Of a DNA stretch of 64,000 bases, positions 1-45,003 are shown in pieces (position 1 is the stretch's first letter; the number at the start of each line of letters is the position of its first letter). Location of the stretch: NCBI GenBank assembly GCA_905147135.1, contig LR990059.1:14655001-14719000 (forward strand). Reading direction: 5' to 3'. Source of the stretch: Blastobasis lacticolella (lineage: Eukaryota; Arthropoda; Insecta; Lepidoptera; Blastobasidae). The translations under genes and the position numbers were made by a program. A model generated the notes under the pieces. The model did no database searches. It had not been told where the DNA came from and saw nothing but the letters and a program-made list of their open reading frames with translations.

Positions 1-461
1 ATGAATTGTTACTCCTTCACGTAAAATTTACTGAACGGATGTTGGTGAAATTTGACGGTAATATAGCTTAAAACCCAGAATAGCACACAGGCTGTGGTTC
101 AACGTGGTTCCGATGAGAACGCTTCCTCCCAGTAGTTCCATTGCCTAGTTCCATGATAGAACTAGTGGGAAAAAATCCAATCTGTTCCATGGAACTTTAA
201 GAACTTAAAGATGGGAACCGAATTTTACGCGGACGAAGTGATGGGCTAAAGCTGTGTATTTTATATGTAGGTTACATCTCAAAGATTATTTACCATAGTA
301 TCCATCAGACTAGGATACAGCTCAAATTCTTCAATTCCAAGGTGCCATACAATTCGACTAATAAGAGGCGATTAATAACTTACCAGTAACACTTGAGTTA
401 ATTTTTCATTTAACTTAAAGGAGTCTGATAAGGGCTTTGCCCTTCTCATATCTCTCCCTTA

Positions 462-864
462 GGGGTCATCCATAAATTACGTCACACCTTAATAGGGAGG
501 GAGGGTTTTACTGAAATGTGACATAATGTGACAAGGGGCAGGGGGGGTCAAAAATTTTGTGACATCACATGTTAAAAATTAATAATCAAACGCGACGTTT
601 AGATGTGAATAAAAAATCTTAAAATTTAACGAACTTGATCCATATTTATTAATAATTTCGCATTCTCACTATGAAATTATCTCACTATGAAAAATGACGA
701 TAGTTGTTTTCTTTCAATTATTCTAAAATACATGGATAAATTTAAGAAATGTGTGACGTGACATCAGGAGGGGGGGATTATAAAATTGTGACAACCTGTG
801 ACAAGGACGGGGGGAGGGGCTCAAAAGTCCTAAAATTCGTGTGACGTAATTTATGGATGGCCCC
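462..864. mobile_element. MITE with about 26-bp terminal inverted repeats, PIF/Harbinger-like, copy 1
   Basis: The left end GGGGTCATCCATAAATTACG is mirrored by the right end CGTAATTTATGGATGGCCCC. Both sides are flanked by TTA, a 3-bp target duplication of the TWA type used by PIF/Harbinger transposons. There is no coding capacity in 403 bp, so it is non-autonomous. A second, almost identical copy is at 34393-34779; this copy carries an extra 16-bp internal duplication around 665-690. Confidence 0.8.
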
Positions 865-1290
865 TTATCTCTCTTGAGACAGTATTTCACAACATATTTT
901 TCGCAAGACCAATGATAGTTGATGATACGGATTTTCCGCTATTTTTAGTTATCTCACAAATCGACTCCGATTCGATTACAAGTAATTAAATTGCGTATTC
1001 TACAAAAACTTGTAGGTAAGCGCAATTCAGTTGTAATCGAATCGACTCTCGAACGAAACTGGTGTTGCCTTCTAAAATTTATCTGCCAAGAGCCTGAACA
1101 AATGAATGTATAAGCACAAATTTCTTTCCTTTAATTTATTGTTTTTAAGTTTTTTTTATTTTATTAAGACCCTTGCCAAATAAGAGGAGAATACCGTTTT
1201 GTAACACAATCAAATCGAGCTACGATTGTAACACGAATCGATACCCAACCAAATTTTATTCGCCTATGATTAGTAGAAGAATACCAATAA

Positions 1291-1386
1291 CTTATCTTAA
1301 CTTATCTTATCTTATCTTATCTTAACTTAACAATTAACTTATCTTAACAATATTCTATATTCTATTCTATTCTATTCTATATTCTA
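1291..1386. repeat. Pentanucleotide simple repeat
   Basis: Runs of TTATC units followed by TCTAT units, with a few substitutions. It is a pure microsatellite-type tract with no coding meaning. Confidence 0.85.
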
Positions 1387-2221
1387 ACGTGTCAAACTGC
1401 GATTGATCTGCGATTGTGATCCAATTACAATTAGATAAAGCCATTAATAAAGCGGACTCGAGACCCAGGTCAAGAGTCCCCTCCGACGCTAAAATAAGTA
1501 TTGTGATGTCAAAATAAATAATGTGTATGTTTAGATTAACCCTTATTTATGTTTGTTAGGCCTTTGCCTAGCAGTGGGATGATTCGGGCTAATATGTTTA
1601 GTCTGGACCATAGCAAGTGAAGCGATGGGGTATCTGCCTACCCCACGGGAAAAAGGCAATACATTATGTAATATTCCCATGACGCTACGTCTCGCAACTT
1701 ACACCACACCGGTTAACACCTGAGCCACTTGTAATTCTGGAGATGTTTTTGTGATAACCCCTTCAGATGGAGGACTGAACTCGTCATGGTAGTCCGGCCT
1801 ACCCATCGCACCGAAATGTCTTCAATGCCATATTGGATTACCTGCTACGCCAATTTTGAACTGCTTCGAGTAATGAGACCTAGTCGGCCCCTTTATCTGA
1901 TTGAATATTTCTGCTGAATCCGATATTTGCCTTAAATCTAGCTCGTTTAACATTTACAATATACTCGTACTTTTTATTTCTCCATAAAAATGAATAGCTT
2001 TAAGAATGTTACACCCGATGTTATTAAAGAACAGAACGCTAGAGCCTCTACTGCGAACAGCGGATTAGCCTCGCTATCCAGCGGAGCAATGCGGCGGTCT
2101 GGGCAGCTTTCTTAATACCTTGGACCTGGGACACATTTTTATATGTAGTTTTGTTAATTGTTTTACTTAGTAATATTTAGAGAGTTATTTTGTAATTAGT
2201 ATTATGTTAGGTTAGTCATTA

Positions 2222-2453
2222 TAACAGTCCACTGCAAGACTAAGGGCCTCTCCCACGTAAGGGGAGGTTATTGCCACAATCTGCACGCTTGGCAGGCGGG
2301 TTGGAGACCGCAGTATTTAAATTATAAATATAAAAATGACGGAGAATTAGATTTGTTCCTCGAAAACATTAGTCGCCTTATATGACACCCACGAGTGCTT
2401 AAAGGCTTGGTGCTCCTCTACTCTGCCGAACACCACACGGCCAGGTTAGGTTA
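2222..2453 (-). mobile_element. Non-LTR retrotransposon 3'-tail repeat (family R1)
   Basis: Reverse-strand copy of a dispersed unit whose forward form runs from a GCCGTGTGGTG-type start, through GTCGTAAGAGGCGACTAAGG, to CAGTGGACTGTTATGGGCTG and a TGATGATGA tail. Forward copies are at 57820-58012 and 63010-63262, other reverse copies at 10177-10441, 35620-35815 and 38893-39112. The tail and dispersion fit a retrotransposon 3' UTR, but the clade is not certain. Confidence 0.6.
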
Positions 2454-2471
2454 TTATTTAGCCTGTTAGCT

Positions 2472-2909
2472 GTGACTGATAGCTGCAAGGACGACCAAGA
2501 CATGGAACGTGAGAGGCGGGCATTGTCGGTTCGATGTAACATGTTCGCGCGCAGATTCGCTAAATGCAGTAAAGATGTGAAAAACACTCTCTTCAGGGCT
2601 TACTGTCAATGTTTTTACACATGTCAGCTTTGGTACCGGTACAAGAGAGGGTCTTTCAGTACCATACGGGTGCAGTATAATGACGCATACCGCATCCTTA
2701 TGAAGTTACCAAGATACTGCAGCGCGTCGGGTATGTTCGCCGAGGCGGGAATGCCTGACTTCTTTGCTATTATCAGGGCTCGTATATCTTCCTTCTGGGA
2801 TAGATTGCGCAACTCGGGTAATAGCATTCTGCAGCTCGTAACACGGGACACAACAAGTCCCATCATTAGACACTGGACATCCGTACACCGGGACGCTAAT
2901 AAGGAATAA
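2472..2909 (+). pseudogene. Fossil non-LTR retrotransposon reverse transcriptase, C-terminal fragment
   Basis: An open frame of 145 residues whose first residues are probably not a true start; the ORF is the tail end of a longer pol protein. Recognisable segments are QLWYRYKRGSFSTIRVQYND, AYRILMKLPRYCSASGMFAE and the DFFAIIRARISSFWDRLR stretch, the typical C-terminus of CR1/L2-type reverse transcriptases that are abundant in moth genomes. The catalytic part with the YADD box is absent, so the copy is 5'-truncated and dead. It is not a host gene. An AATAAA followed by a (TTA) run near 3095-3125 may be its 3' end. Confidence 0.75.
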
Positions 2910-3481
2910 TACGTATTATCTCTTTGTAGATGACGATATTGACGACATTTTAATTTAAATGATTTATTTTATTTTATTATATACAATTTTAATTTTTATC
3001 CTTTATTTTCATAATTATTGTATTGTATTTTACTAAGTTTTATCTTGTTGTATGTTATAAGTACTATTGTACCACATGGCTTTTTTGGCTGAAATAAAGA
3101 ACTTTATTATTATTATTATTATTATTTATTCTTATAATTATTATTACTCTTTTCGTTCACTAAACCATTTGTAATGTAACACCCTATAATTATATTCGTA
3201 TCACAGTAACGCAGTACTTGAGTCTTATCAAATGATTCGTAATCGTTATCCCAGCATCTAGGGAAGGCTGATTGCTTACATGTTTTGACGCAGTGATCCC
3301 AATGACATTGGGCATGGACACGCAATTTACTTTGGTAACGATCAATTGTTAGTGTACCGTAACAATGACACAATTTGGGACAATCATTCTGACAATCAGC
3401 GCCCTTCCTTTATTGACTACTCAGTCATGGGGTAAGTGATTTACCATGGAATTACCAAGGGCTATAAGTAGTCTGGAATTG

Positions 3482-3625
3482 ACGACCTAAGTGGTTCAAT
3501 GGGTAACATGTGTGCCATGCAGTTCCGGGTTCGATTACCGGCCGGGCAGATTTTGAAATGTTGAATTTTAATCCGGTGTTGTATGTATAATAAGTATGTA
3601 CTCAAAAAAGATGGCGATGTGTGAA
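3482..3625 (+). mobile_element. tRNA-like SINE, family B
   Basis: Head GACCTAAGTGGTTCAATGGG (A-box-like) and GGGTTCGATTACCGGCCGGG (B-box-like) followed by an unrelated body. The fold does not close as a tRNA and the same head recurs at 15338 and 21958, so this is a tRNA-derived SINE, not a tRNA gene. Confidence 0.7.
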
Positions 3626-4675
3626 TTGTACTAGCGTATTTATTTATTATTATTTATTTATTCTGGGTAATTAAATTACATTTACTTACCTACCTACCTA
3701 TAATGGACGTCCGAATATAAAAATCCTACAAAGATAAGTTACGTAACTGTTTTTTTAGCTCATAATCAGTTCACTGCTGGACTAGGGCATCCACCACATT
3801 AGTGGAGGGTCTTTGACATAATTTTCACGTTTTCTGTGCTACGTATGTCCAGGGGGCTTATTTTCATGTTTCAACCGTTATCCTGAATTCAATTTTCCTT
3901 TTTCCTCCTCTGAAACTCCTCGCGTCAATCATCACGAGTTGCCAAAATTGTCTATACATGTCAACTGAACCACCGAGGTCATCAAAGATTACGTCGAAGA
4001 CTATGATCGTTCATGAGGGCTATGTACCTTAAACTGATACACTACAAGGCAAACATTATTGCTTGGCATCATAAATAGATATAAGACGAGGCTGCCTATC
4101 CAGATCGCGGCCTCCTCAGGCATGATAAAGTCCTCTACCACCTCTAAATTGTTAAAATACCTATTTGTAAAAAATATCCAGATCCAAAGCCTGCCTCTGC
4201 ATGACTTTAAATTTAAATAATACTTTTAAGTCAGTTATATACCATGGGGATAACGCAGTGTCTTCTGTCACGGGTGGCATATTGAATCCTGAGCGCAGCT
4301 CAGCGAAGGACTCTAAATTCTTAAGAAGAGTGTTTCCCGAGCGCGCTCCATTCAAACGAAGCTTGATCTTATTTCCAATATTAATCAACCAAAGCCAATG
4401 ACGCGATTTAGAAACCAATATCTATGTCTGTGGTTTGTCAGGTTTTCTGTAAAATATGTCGTTTCAATGTTGCACGGGTTTTAATACTTGTATGGAAATC
4501 TTAACGTTATCGTAGCGAGGCAATGAAATCTTAACACCTAAGCGGAGCGAGAGGTTCAGGCTGCACAAGAATAAGACAGTTTTATCCCAGAGGTGAATAC
4601 TCTTCTTTTCACAACATCTGTGAGACAATAAATAAAGCAATTACAGCGTCTGATTTAATCAACCCTACTTTTTTT

Positions 4676-4740
4676 TACAAATAAATAAATAAATAAATAT
4701 TCGTGGACAAATTCACACAGCGCCATCTAGCAAATAAACA
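4676..4740 (-). mobile_element. SINE family B tail fragment
   Basis: Carries GGACAAATTCACACAGCGCC followed by ATCTAG, the reverse complement of the end of the family-B element at 21958-22202, next to an (AATA)n run. Confidence 0.6.
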
Positions 4741-5176
4741 TTTGATTTGATTTTAAACACCGAAATTAAATCTGTATCGCTTCACGAAATTTTCGTGTCA
4801 ATGTAATAATAGGTAGGTACTACCAAACGAAACACATTTTTAATTTTACACTTTTTTGATTTGCACAATTTGAGCAAGGTGCTGCAACCATACTCCCTAG
4901 TCCTTAGTCAAAGTTTTTGGCTCAATGATATGAGGATTTTGCCGCGCCTTTTTCTTTTTTTTCGTATAAAACAAAATAAATTGTTGCTATTTTCGAATAA
5001 AGTAACAGCCCAGCCTATATGATAAGAGTCCTCATACGAATTTTAACATACGAAATTTAAATCACTTTATTCCCTTGGGAGTTTCATACAATATTCCCTC
5101 CCTGCGGGTGACATTTCATGAAACATAATTGGATATTGTCAAGCAGAAGGTGTAAATATAATTATTTCTATCACAG

Positions 5177-8100
5177 TTAACAACGCCAGGTTGAAAAACG
5201 GCAATGATTACTATGCTGAAGTAATGCAAGAGACAATTACCGAGCTAGAAAGGCGGGAGTGGTCCAGTCTAAAACTGTTAGACATTCATCAGGATTTAAA
5301 GTAAGATGGGCTTATTTCTAATAATTTTAAATGAACTGGAAATTATGTTCTTTTTTATAATAACATCGTGTCAAGTGACGTACGTATGGTATGAGAAGTT
5401 ACAGCAGCCTTTGGAATTTTGCGGTATCACGGGCGTATCGCCAACCCCGTAAAAACCTTTTCACACACCTCTTGAAGAACTCCTTGTACTTACTCACTTC
5501 AAAAATTTCAACAAGGTCCATTTCAAATTATGGGAATTATGTTCAATTCCATAAACTTTTGCTTGGACTTCCTCTGGAACCGCACAGTACTGGACCATTT
5601 TGATTCTAAGCTGCGTGGATTAACTCTCTGTCGATGGCGAACGCTGCGCTTAAAAAATGTCGCTGGCTGTGGGCATCACGTTATAGTACAGTCATACAAC
5701 TAATTAGCTGATCCCTTACTCTATAATGTCTCATGGATTTTCATAAGGTCGGGGTGTCAACTAATTAATTGAGTGACTGTACCTACACAATTCCTCGGAA
5801 TAAACTCCATTATTTATGCGGTAACACACACATACAAAGGCAGGCAAATTCTTTCTACTGGCTCTCAACGACTCAATGCTACTATCATCATCATCATCAT
5901 TTCAGCCGAAAGACGCCCTCTGCTGGGCATAAGCCTCCTCCAGAGATCTCCACAAAGGCCGGTCCTGTACCTTCCACATCCAGCTGGTAGCTAAAATTAA
6001 AACTAATTTCATTTTCATTCCAGTGCACAGATGTATAACTGGCTGGTATCGGGTTCAGTGACTTATACCAACGGTTTCCTAGTCTCAATGCAGTTGATAG
6101 ACCTCACCAACGTTCAGTCCTTCATTTCAAGCAGGTAGGAGCGTGGTAGGTATAGGTTTATATGCCGCTTGATGAGAAATTCCTCACTGTTACAATAATA
6201 ATGTACTATGCTTATTCTCTACAGGCGAATGTACCAATTATTACCGACCTACATTGAAAACAAAAAAGAAAGAGTTTATATATGTATTTATTTATTTATT
6301 TTACAGTTTTACAGCACACATTTGGTTACAATAAAGTATAAATATAAGTAGTACTGCCAATTACAAAACTGCAACTTACGAAAGGGATTATTGATTATTG
6401 AAGCTAAGAGTACCATATAGTTAGTACCTAAACAAAAACACGAAATGTCCAGTTACGAAGTTATTATAATTGCAATTAGCAATCTCTATGAGTATGAGTA
6501 GTAATGCAATGCTTAGGGTCATGTAGTCCTATTTTTAAACTTCGATTCGAACAACGTTCAATTTTGATTTGATTTGATGAATAGCACAGATTTTCCCTAT
6601 CTTTAAACCGTTCGCTTCTGGTATTACCAACGCAATTTAAAATAGGTAATTTAACTTTTCATGCCGAAAATCAAAATTGATAATCGATCAACTCGAGGCA
6701 AGCGGTTTAAAATAGGCCCCCTGGGTACGATTACCGATCATTTAGTTAATATTTATGTACAAGAAATATTTGTGTCATTGTATATTATAATTTCCATGGT
6801 CCAAGGAACCCTGGTGTGAAGTGAATATAATTAAAATCTACGTAGGTGCAAACACTACTTAGTCGGTAAATAATGCACATCAGTCTTGGCTTCACATTTG
6901 TTCATACATATTTCACTCTCAAAGAGCGTCGGTAGCCTAACGGTTAAGGGGTCCGATTCGTAAACGAGACGTACCCACTTCGATCCCAGTGCCTCCATGC
7001 ACCAATGACTTTTTCTGAGTTATGTACCTACATTAGTTGAACACTAATCGACGCTCTTACGGTGAGGGAAAGCATCGGGATGAAACCTGATCCGCGGTAG
7101 CCAGAGTTTTATAATTTCAAAATACTTGTAAAAGTATAGATCACTGGCTCGTGCATTGAGCCGTTTTAGAAGGCAGTTTCTGACTTAGGGAGGAATGACT
7201 GCAAAAGGGTTAATAATTTAATAAATTATTCAACCATTAGTCAATGATAGAATTTATTTCAAACAGAGATATAAATATTAAACAGCAGTGCTAGATAACA
7301 ATCATAAACTTTATGCAGTCTTTTATCGAATTTTTTTGGAAATTGAAATCACTTTTTATGCGTATTCGTATATTTTGCATGTGTGTCTGGAAACTCCAAC
7401 CATTACGGAAATTTTGATTTTTACCTAATTAAAAAACGTGCAATGGTATTTGTCATCTCGGGTTCGGAACGGTCACCAATGAAACGTATGATTTTATCAA
7501 ATAACGCTTGGATATGGTTTGCATGGTGCCCGTTTTCATGTGCAAGTTTGTTGAAACCTGGAAGACCCACGACATAAGGATGAAGCGTTCGCCCAGATCG
7601 CGTTTCCCGATGGCGGTCACCAGGCGACCAGCCAGGTACCTAAGTTGGAGAATATACTATACCTATATCACTTTTCAGGACAGTAGACAACGCGACGACG
7701 GTGGTAGCTGGCGTTCAAGGCATGCTGAATATGAGGAACGCCAAGATTGGTTACGATGTGGTGGCAAATCTGACAGACGAAGGCGTCCAGCACTACACCG
7801 GCACTTTTGATCATACGCTGATACAAATGAATTGCGTTGTGAGTGATTTCCTTAACAGATGGATGGACCGAAGTTATTGTCTATTGGCAAGGTCAGGCTC
7901 GGAAACGAGAGTTCGAGCCCCAGTACAACCATGTACCTACCAGTAACCTTTATCTAAGTTCTGTGCATAGTTGAATACAAGATGCTCTTAAAGTTTAAGA
8001 GAGGTAGGCATAGCGGGGTATCCCGTTCGAATTGGAGCTGCCCGACTGGAGAAGTACCTCCACCTTACAGAATACCGCAGCTAAACAATACTCTTTTAAA

Positions 8101-10636
8101 TAGTATTGTGTTTCTGCCGGTTAGTAAGGTCTCCAGTGCTCCATGGGGTGGGGATTTGGGGAACCGTGGCTTTGGCAGTGGTGGGGCATTTGCCTTTTTG
8201 CTGCCAGAGCAACGTGTTATAGAGGTGGATAATTGTACTAGATAGTAGACTTATAGAAACCACAAGAGGATAATGTAAGCACTATCGAGTCGAGGTTAAA
8301 AAAAATTTTTTTTATGCCATGTTGTGCATCAACGTTTTGTGGGTCTCCTAAGCGTCTTCTATCGCTTCAAAGTGGAATTTATTTTATACTCTACGATAGC
8401 CTAAGGCGCAGTCTTTATACTTCAAAGCGAAACACAACAATGCTATAATTGTTGTTAGTGTTGGAATGTACTCATCCACGCGGCCTTCTCAGGCTTGACT
8501 GTCCTAATATCTGAGGAAGAGCTTGTCTAAGCTAAAATGACGCGCCCCACTACTTAATTAATTGATTTCGATGTGTGAGTGCAAGTATTAATAACCAAAC
8601 GAACAACGCGTGCTCCTACGTTTGAGCCTCACCAGCAACTGAATGACCAATAACAACGGCATTTGTATATGTATTGCGTCCATATTTTAAATTTGCTTGT
8701 GTGCGTTAATGCGATAGTGGGGCGCGTCATTTCAGCTTAGACGAGTTCTAGCAATGTTTTCGCGACCAACTTTCTGAAGACTAGCAAACAATCGATGCTT
8801 ACCGCATCTTCCCATACCGAACCCATAGTACAAGAATCACAGGATTGCCTCGAAGTCGCAGTATATCAAACTTCAGTCATTTGTCACTTAAGGTTAAGCA
8901 AGAAACTGAAAACAGCCTATATTTAAAATTAAACATCTTGGCGTTAATGTCTCAGTTGTGCTATTACGCGCGAGGACCCGGGGTCCGCCTTGACAATGAT
9001 CCAGGATTTGGCTGATCAGGTAATTACAGTGGAGCGACTGCCATCTGACCTCCGTGACCCTACCAGGGGAACCTGACCAGATTGGATCATGGCTACACAT
9101 TATATCGCCTAAATGTGCAGCTCTCATCACGATGTTTTCAAACAAAGAGACAAAGAGTCATTGGTACATGGCCGCAGTAGGATTCGAACCCGGTATCTCG
9201 CTTACAAGTCGAATACCTTTACGCAACATCATATATGAAAACATCCTATATGTACAACTGCAACTTAATATTTTCAGATTGAGAAGAATATACACTTAAA
9301 CACGTACGCAGCCTCAGCGAGGATCACCAGTCTATCTGGTCTGAATAGCATGCAATATTTGCCGGCAAACAGCCTTACCGAAGTCTTATCCAGACAGGTA
9401 CGTACTGTAAAATGGGGTGAAAAGCAACTGTGGGGTGATTAACAACATTGCAAAGCCGATTTGGCTTGTACTTTATCACTAACACTATTAATTACTTACG
9501 AGTACACTCCTTTAGTAGTCCTACATACAAGGTACCTACGACAATAAAATTTCTTGACAATTTATTTTGTTTTGACCTACACACTAACACACAGGCAAGC
9601 CGTAAGCTTATTTGCCACCTTAGGCGCTGTCCGAATTGAATAAATAAACGTTTATTCCACTCAGACACACGGCACAACATAAACAAAAAAAGAATAAAAA
9701 AAAAAGTGAAACATAAATTGACCGTAAAAGATACTCTAATGTCGTTACTTGTGCAATGCAAAGAGTGCAACAGGGCCAGACTCATCATATGCCACGCCAG
9801 TCGCCGTGACGCTGATTTTCACTGGGCCAAGTAATGTTCGGACAAAAGTGCCACAAGGAATAAATGGTTGTGCGACCATTCGCACAACCAATTTAAACCA
9901 TGGGCATGGACCATGGGGTCGTACGACGGCCGTCGCCCGACCAATAGGAGACCTCCAAACCGCCCGTCGCACGACCATCACGCTCGCGGCATTACCACGT
10001 TGAATGGCTATGGCTAACCTTTGCATTAAGTACGAGCCAGAGCGGGAGTCACCCGATTTCTTCCTCAATCTCCGCCCTATCTCGCTCACCAACGGTTTTG
10101 CCTCAGAGCCCTGGTTTTGCCCACCTGCCCGTGGTCTCCACAGCGATGGACACAAAATAATATCCTGCATGCAACCACCACAGCCCATAACAATCCACTG
10201 CAGGACACAGGGCGTGTCCCATAAGAAAGGTGGCTATTGCTATAATCCCACGTTTGGCAGGCGGGTTGGAGATCACAGTGATATAAATATAACAATAGAA
10301 AACGCTGCTGCCCATTTTCCAGCCCACAGTGACTCCAGATAATTTGCTTCGAAAACATTAGTCGCCTTTTACGACACTCGCGAGTGTAAGTTAAGGGTTA
10401 AGGGTTGGTGCTATTCTACTCAGCCGGACACCACACGGCTATCCATCATCCATCATCCAGTGAATCCAACGTCGCATATTTTTAATACTAAGTTGGAACT
10501 TCAATCTTTTCAGTATGTACCCAGCAATATTTGGGACGGCGTGAATCAGTGGGGAATCAACATCGTCGGACCCATCATGTTGGATGTCGCATCGAACAGA
10601 ATACCGTTCCCAGAGATCTGTTTCAATAATTGTTAG
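5177..10636 (+). CDS. Secreted Grp7-allergen-like (DUF233-type) protein; five exons, first exon missing
   Basis: Five exons join with matching phases: 5177-5300, 6024-6134, 7679-7838, 9278-9397 and 10514-10636 (stop TAG). They encode about 212 residues. Motifs seen: an N-terminal helix with DYYAEVMQETITELERREW, NWLVSGSVTYTNGFLVSMQL, a beta segment with GVQGMLNMRNAKIGYDVVAN, DHTLIQMNCV, and a C-terminus ending IPFPEICFNNC. The order (amphipathic helix, then a curved beta-sheet with GxLxMRN-like strands, then a C-terminal helix) resembles mite group-7 allergens and their insect relatives, which are extracellular lipid-binding proteins; the takeout/JHBP family is a more distant alternative. A signal peptide exon must precede 5177 because that exon starts in phase 1 (xTT) and has no ATG start. 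The introns hold several repeats. Exon structure is well supported; the family assignment is from general pattern only. Confidence 0.65.
5881..5992 (-). mobile_element. RTE-like retrotransposon 3' end (family R2)
   Basis: Reverse copy starting in a (CATCAT)n run, then CAGCCGAAAGACGCCCTCTG and CCAGAGATCTCCACAAAGGC. The forward form encodes the C-terminus of a reverse transcriptase (see 27299-27585). It lies just upstream of the 6024 exon. Confidence 0.65.
6926..7095 (+). mobile_element. tRNA-like SINE, family A, 5' part
   Basis: Diverged head (GTCGGTAGCCTAACGGTTAA) and the ATTAGTTGAACACTAATCGA / CTCTTACGGTGAGGGAAAGC body; the 3' half is lost. Confidence 0.65.
8000..8225 (-). mobile_element. 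Dispersed repeat family C, reverse copy
   Basis: Matches in reverse the unit at 56826-57186: CCGTGGCTTTGGCAGTGG and TTTTTGCTGCCAGAGCAACG are shared. Other copies are at 10869-11055 (reverse), 33118-33240 and 38570-38670. Confidence 0.6.
8519..8748. mobile_element. MITE with about 30-bp inverted ends
   Basis: GTCTAAGCTAAAATGACGCG at the left is the near-perfect reverse complement of CGCGTCATTTCAGCTTAGAC at the right, continuing into GCCCCACTA/TAGTGGGGC. About 220 bp, AT-rich core, no ORF. It lies in intron 3 of the Grp7-like gene as annotated here. Confidence 0.75.
8934..9222 (-). mobile_element. tRNA-like SINE, family A, nearly full, reverse
   Basis: Runs from the 3' end (GGCGTTAATGTCTCAGTTGT) to the head containing GGATTCGAACCCGGTATCTC, the B-box-like part. 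It is intact enough to show the whole family plan. Confidence 0.75.
9850..10005. repeat. Palindrome-rich dispersed repeat (family P)
   Basis: Contains GTCGTACGACGGCCGTCGCC and CGTCGCACGACCATCACGCT. Related pieces at 24308-24372, 25998-26092 and 61225-61350 share the GTGCGACCATGG-type self-complementary core. Confidence 0.55.
10177..10441 (-). mobile_element. Retrotransposon 3'-tail repeat, family R1, reverse
   Basis: Carries CACTGCAGGACACAGGGCGT, TTGGCAGGCGGGTTGGAGAT and the GCCGGACACCACACGGCTAT end. It lies between the last two exons of the Grp7-like gene. Confidence 0.6.
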
Positions 10637-10751
10637 TCGTTATTTCAAAGATTGTTCAAGACTGTTTAATAATATTACTATCGGCACTGTTATGGGGTAC
10701 CAATCGATTCTTGAAACACTTTAAAATGTTTAAAATATGCACCTACTCTAA

Positions 10752-10757
10752 AATAAA
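10752..10757 (+). terminator. Candidate polyadenylation signal AATAAA for the Grp7-like gene
   Basis: First AATAAA after the TAG stop at 10634-10636, about 115 bp downstream. Position is plausible; no transcript evidence. Confidence 0.35.
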
Positions 10758-10868
10758 ACTTTTTTTATGGAAAATAGTCATGTATTTGACTGCTATCTCA
10801 CCTGATAAGTGCAGATGCAGTCTACGGTCTATGTTTTTCCTTGTACTGTTTTATTTTTATAATAAAGA

Positions 10869-11055
10869 TAAGTGGGGTGGGGATTTGGGGAACCGTGGCT
10901 TTGGCAGTGCCAGTGGCAGGCATTTCCTTTTTGCTGCCAGAGCAACGTGTTATAGATATGGGCAACGCATTAGCGATACTCTTGATGTTGCTAATGTCTA
11001 TAGGCAGTGGTGACCACTTTCCAGATGGCCCGCTTGCCCTACGAAAAGTACCTGC
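10869..11055 (-). mobile_element. Dispersed repeat family C, reverse copy
   Basis: Shares GGGGAACCGTGGCTTTGGCA and TTTTTGCTGCCAGAGCAACG with the 8000-8225 copy. Confidence 0.6.
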
Positions 11056-12111
11056 TACGAATACCGAAATTATTATTTGGTTCTCTATCTATCACCATTT
11101 CTTCTCATGAAAGAGATCGCTTCTAGGTATTGTATTGATACCTTTACCTTTAGTAGATAAACACTTTATTGCTCATACTAAAACATTATACTGTACCTAC
11201 ATACAGTTACAATCAGTCAGATACAGTTGAGCGAAGGTGGCCTTATCGCTCATCTGTTTACTTAAGTTAGTAACTACTGGGTAAGTAAATGGTACCTGCT
11301 GGAAGACATTTCTATTCCACTTAAGACAAGAACTCTGAGGAAGACTTTCTCCGTCGTTACGGTTCCGTTGGCTCCACCGTTCTGGTAATTCTGTACCTAC
11401 GGAACGTGTTTCTAATCTCCATCCGTTTGCTTAAAGTTGGCGACGTTCGTTTCAAGTTAGACGGTCGCACCACTGCTATGTCCCTGGTTATAGCGTTTAG
11501 GAAGTGGGTTTAGTAGGGACGTTAAGGGACCCAAGTCAACCTCACATGCTCGAAACTTACAAACAAACCAAAACAGACAAGACAGTAACCAAGGCCGAAT
11601 AGTTTATAGATAGCTCCTGGTAAAGTTTTTTGGGGCAGTTTGCTCCAGCCACCTCCTTTCTCGCTGGACTGTCTTGTGGGTCACGCTCGTGCAAACGCGA
11701 AGACAGTGCAGTATAGCGAGAGAAGTGAAGAAGCGTGGTCATGCGAACCATACAGCAAAGACCGGGCGCGGACATATTGGCCAGTGGCGCGTCCTTTACA
11801 GAGTAGAAAATACTCGAGTGAGTGCAAATCTTAGATAATCTATACCAGTGGAGTGTCCCCTTTCGCTTTTAGCAATTCTGCCCCTAGCTTCTGTCGTATG
11901 TCACTGCCAGCAAAAAAGACAAGCAATATTAGGCAGTATGTCTATAAGACCTTTGCTAGTATTTTCTGAACTTGACAGCCGACTTCAACAAAACGTCAAT
12001 GTCACTTCGTTTGTTTTGACGTTTGACATTTGTTTGTCTATATTTTCGTCGTTTTGCTGGCGGGTGGTTTTGCGATTCGGCATTTATTTATTGAAAATAA
12101 GTTTATCTTCA

Positions 12112-12168
12112 ATGAATAATTAGCCAGAACATCTGTTACAGTGAATATGTTTCTCTTATGAAAGCAAA

Positions 12169-12172
<4 letters not shown>
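12112..12172 (+). promoter_or_regulatory. Three minimal upstream ORFs in the GCN2 leader
   Basis: ATG AAT AAT TAG at 12112-12123, ATG TTT CTC TTA TGA at 12147-12161, and ATG AAA GCA AAA TGA at 12158-12172. The second and third overlap by ATGA, and the third ends in the TGA that overlaps the GCN2 start codon at 12169 (again ATGA). They matter only if the mRNA starts left of 12112, which is not known. Very short uORFs usually lower main-ORF translation and can give stress control. Confidence 0.5.

Positions 12173-45003
<32,831 letters not shown>

Larger units (their letters stand above)
1..5176. other. Gene-poor, repeat-rich left flank
   Basis: No host exon could be supported here. The stretch holds an inverted-repeat element (462-864), a simple repeat (1291-1386), non-LTR retrotransposon 3' pieces (about 1550-1830 and 2222-2453), a fossil reverse-transcriptase ORF (2472-2909), a (TTA)n run near 3107-3125, SINE pieces (3482-3625 and 4676-4740) and otherwise AT-rich unique-looking sequence. 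The first exon of the gene whose next exon starts at 5177 may lie in here or left of the window; no convincing ATG plus signal peptide followed by a phase-1 donor was seen. Confidence 0.6.
10637..12111. other. Spacer between the Grp7-like gene and GCN2
   Basis: Holds a reverse family-C repeat (10869-11055), a probable LINE 3' end starting near 11155 and about 900 bp with no recognised gene. The GCN2 promoter and 5' UTR should lie in the right part, but no TATA box or clear initiator was identified. Confidence 0.5.

Noticed and set aside
2472..2909. Host gene of 145 residues
   Set aside because: The content is a reverse-transcriptase C-terminus and lacks a true start.
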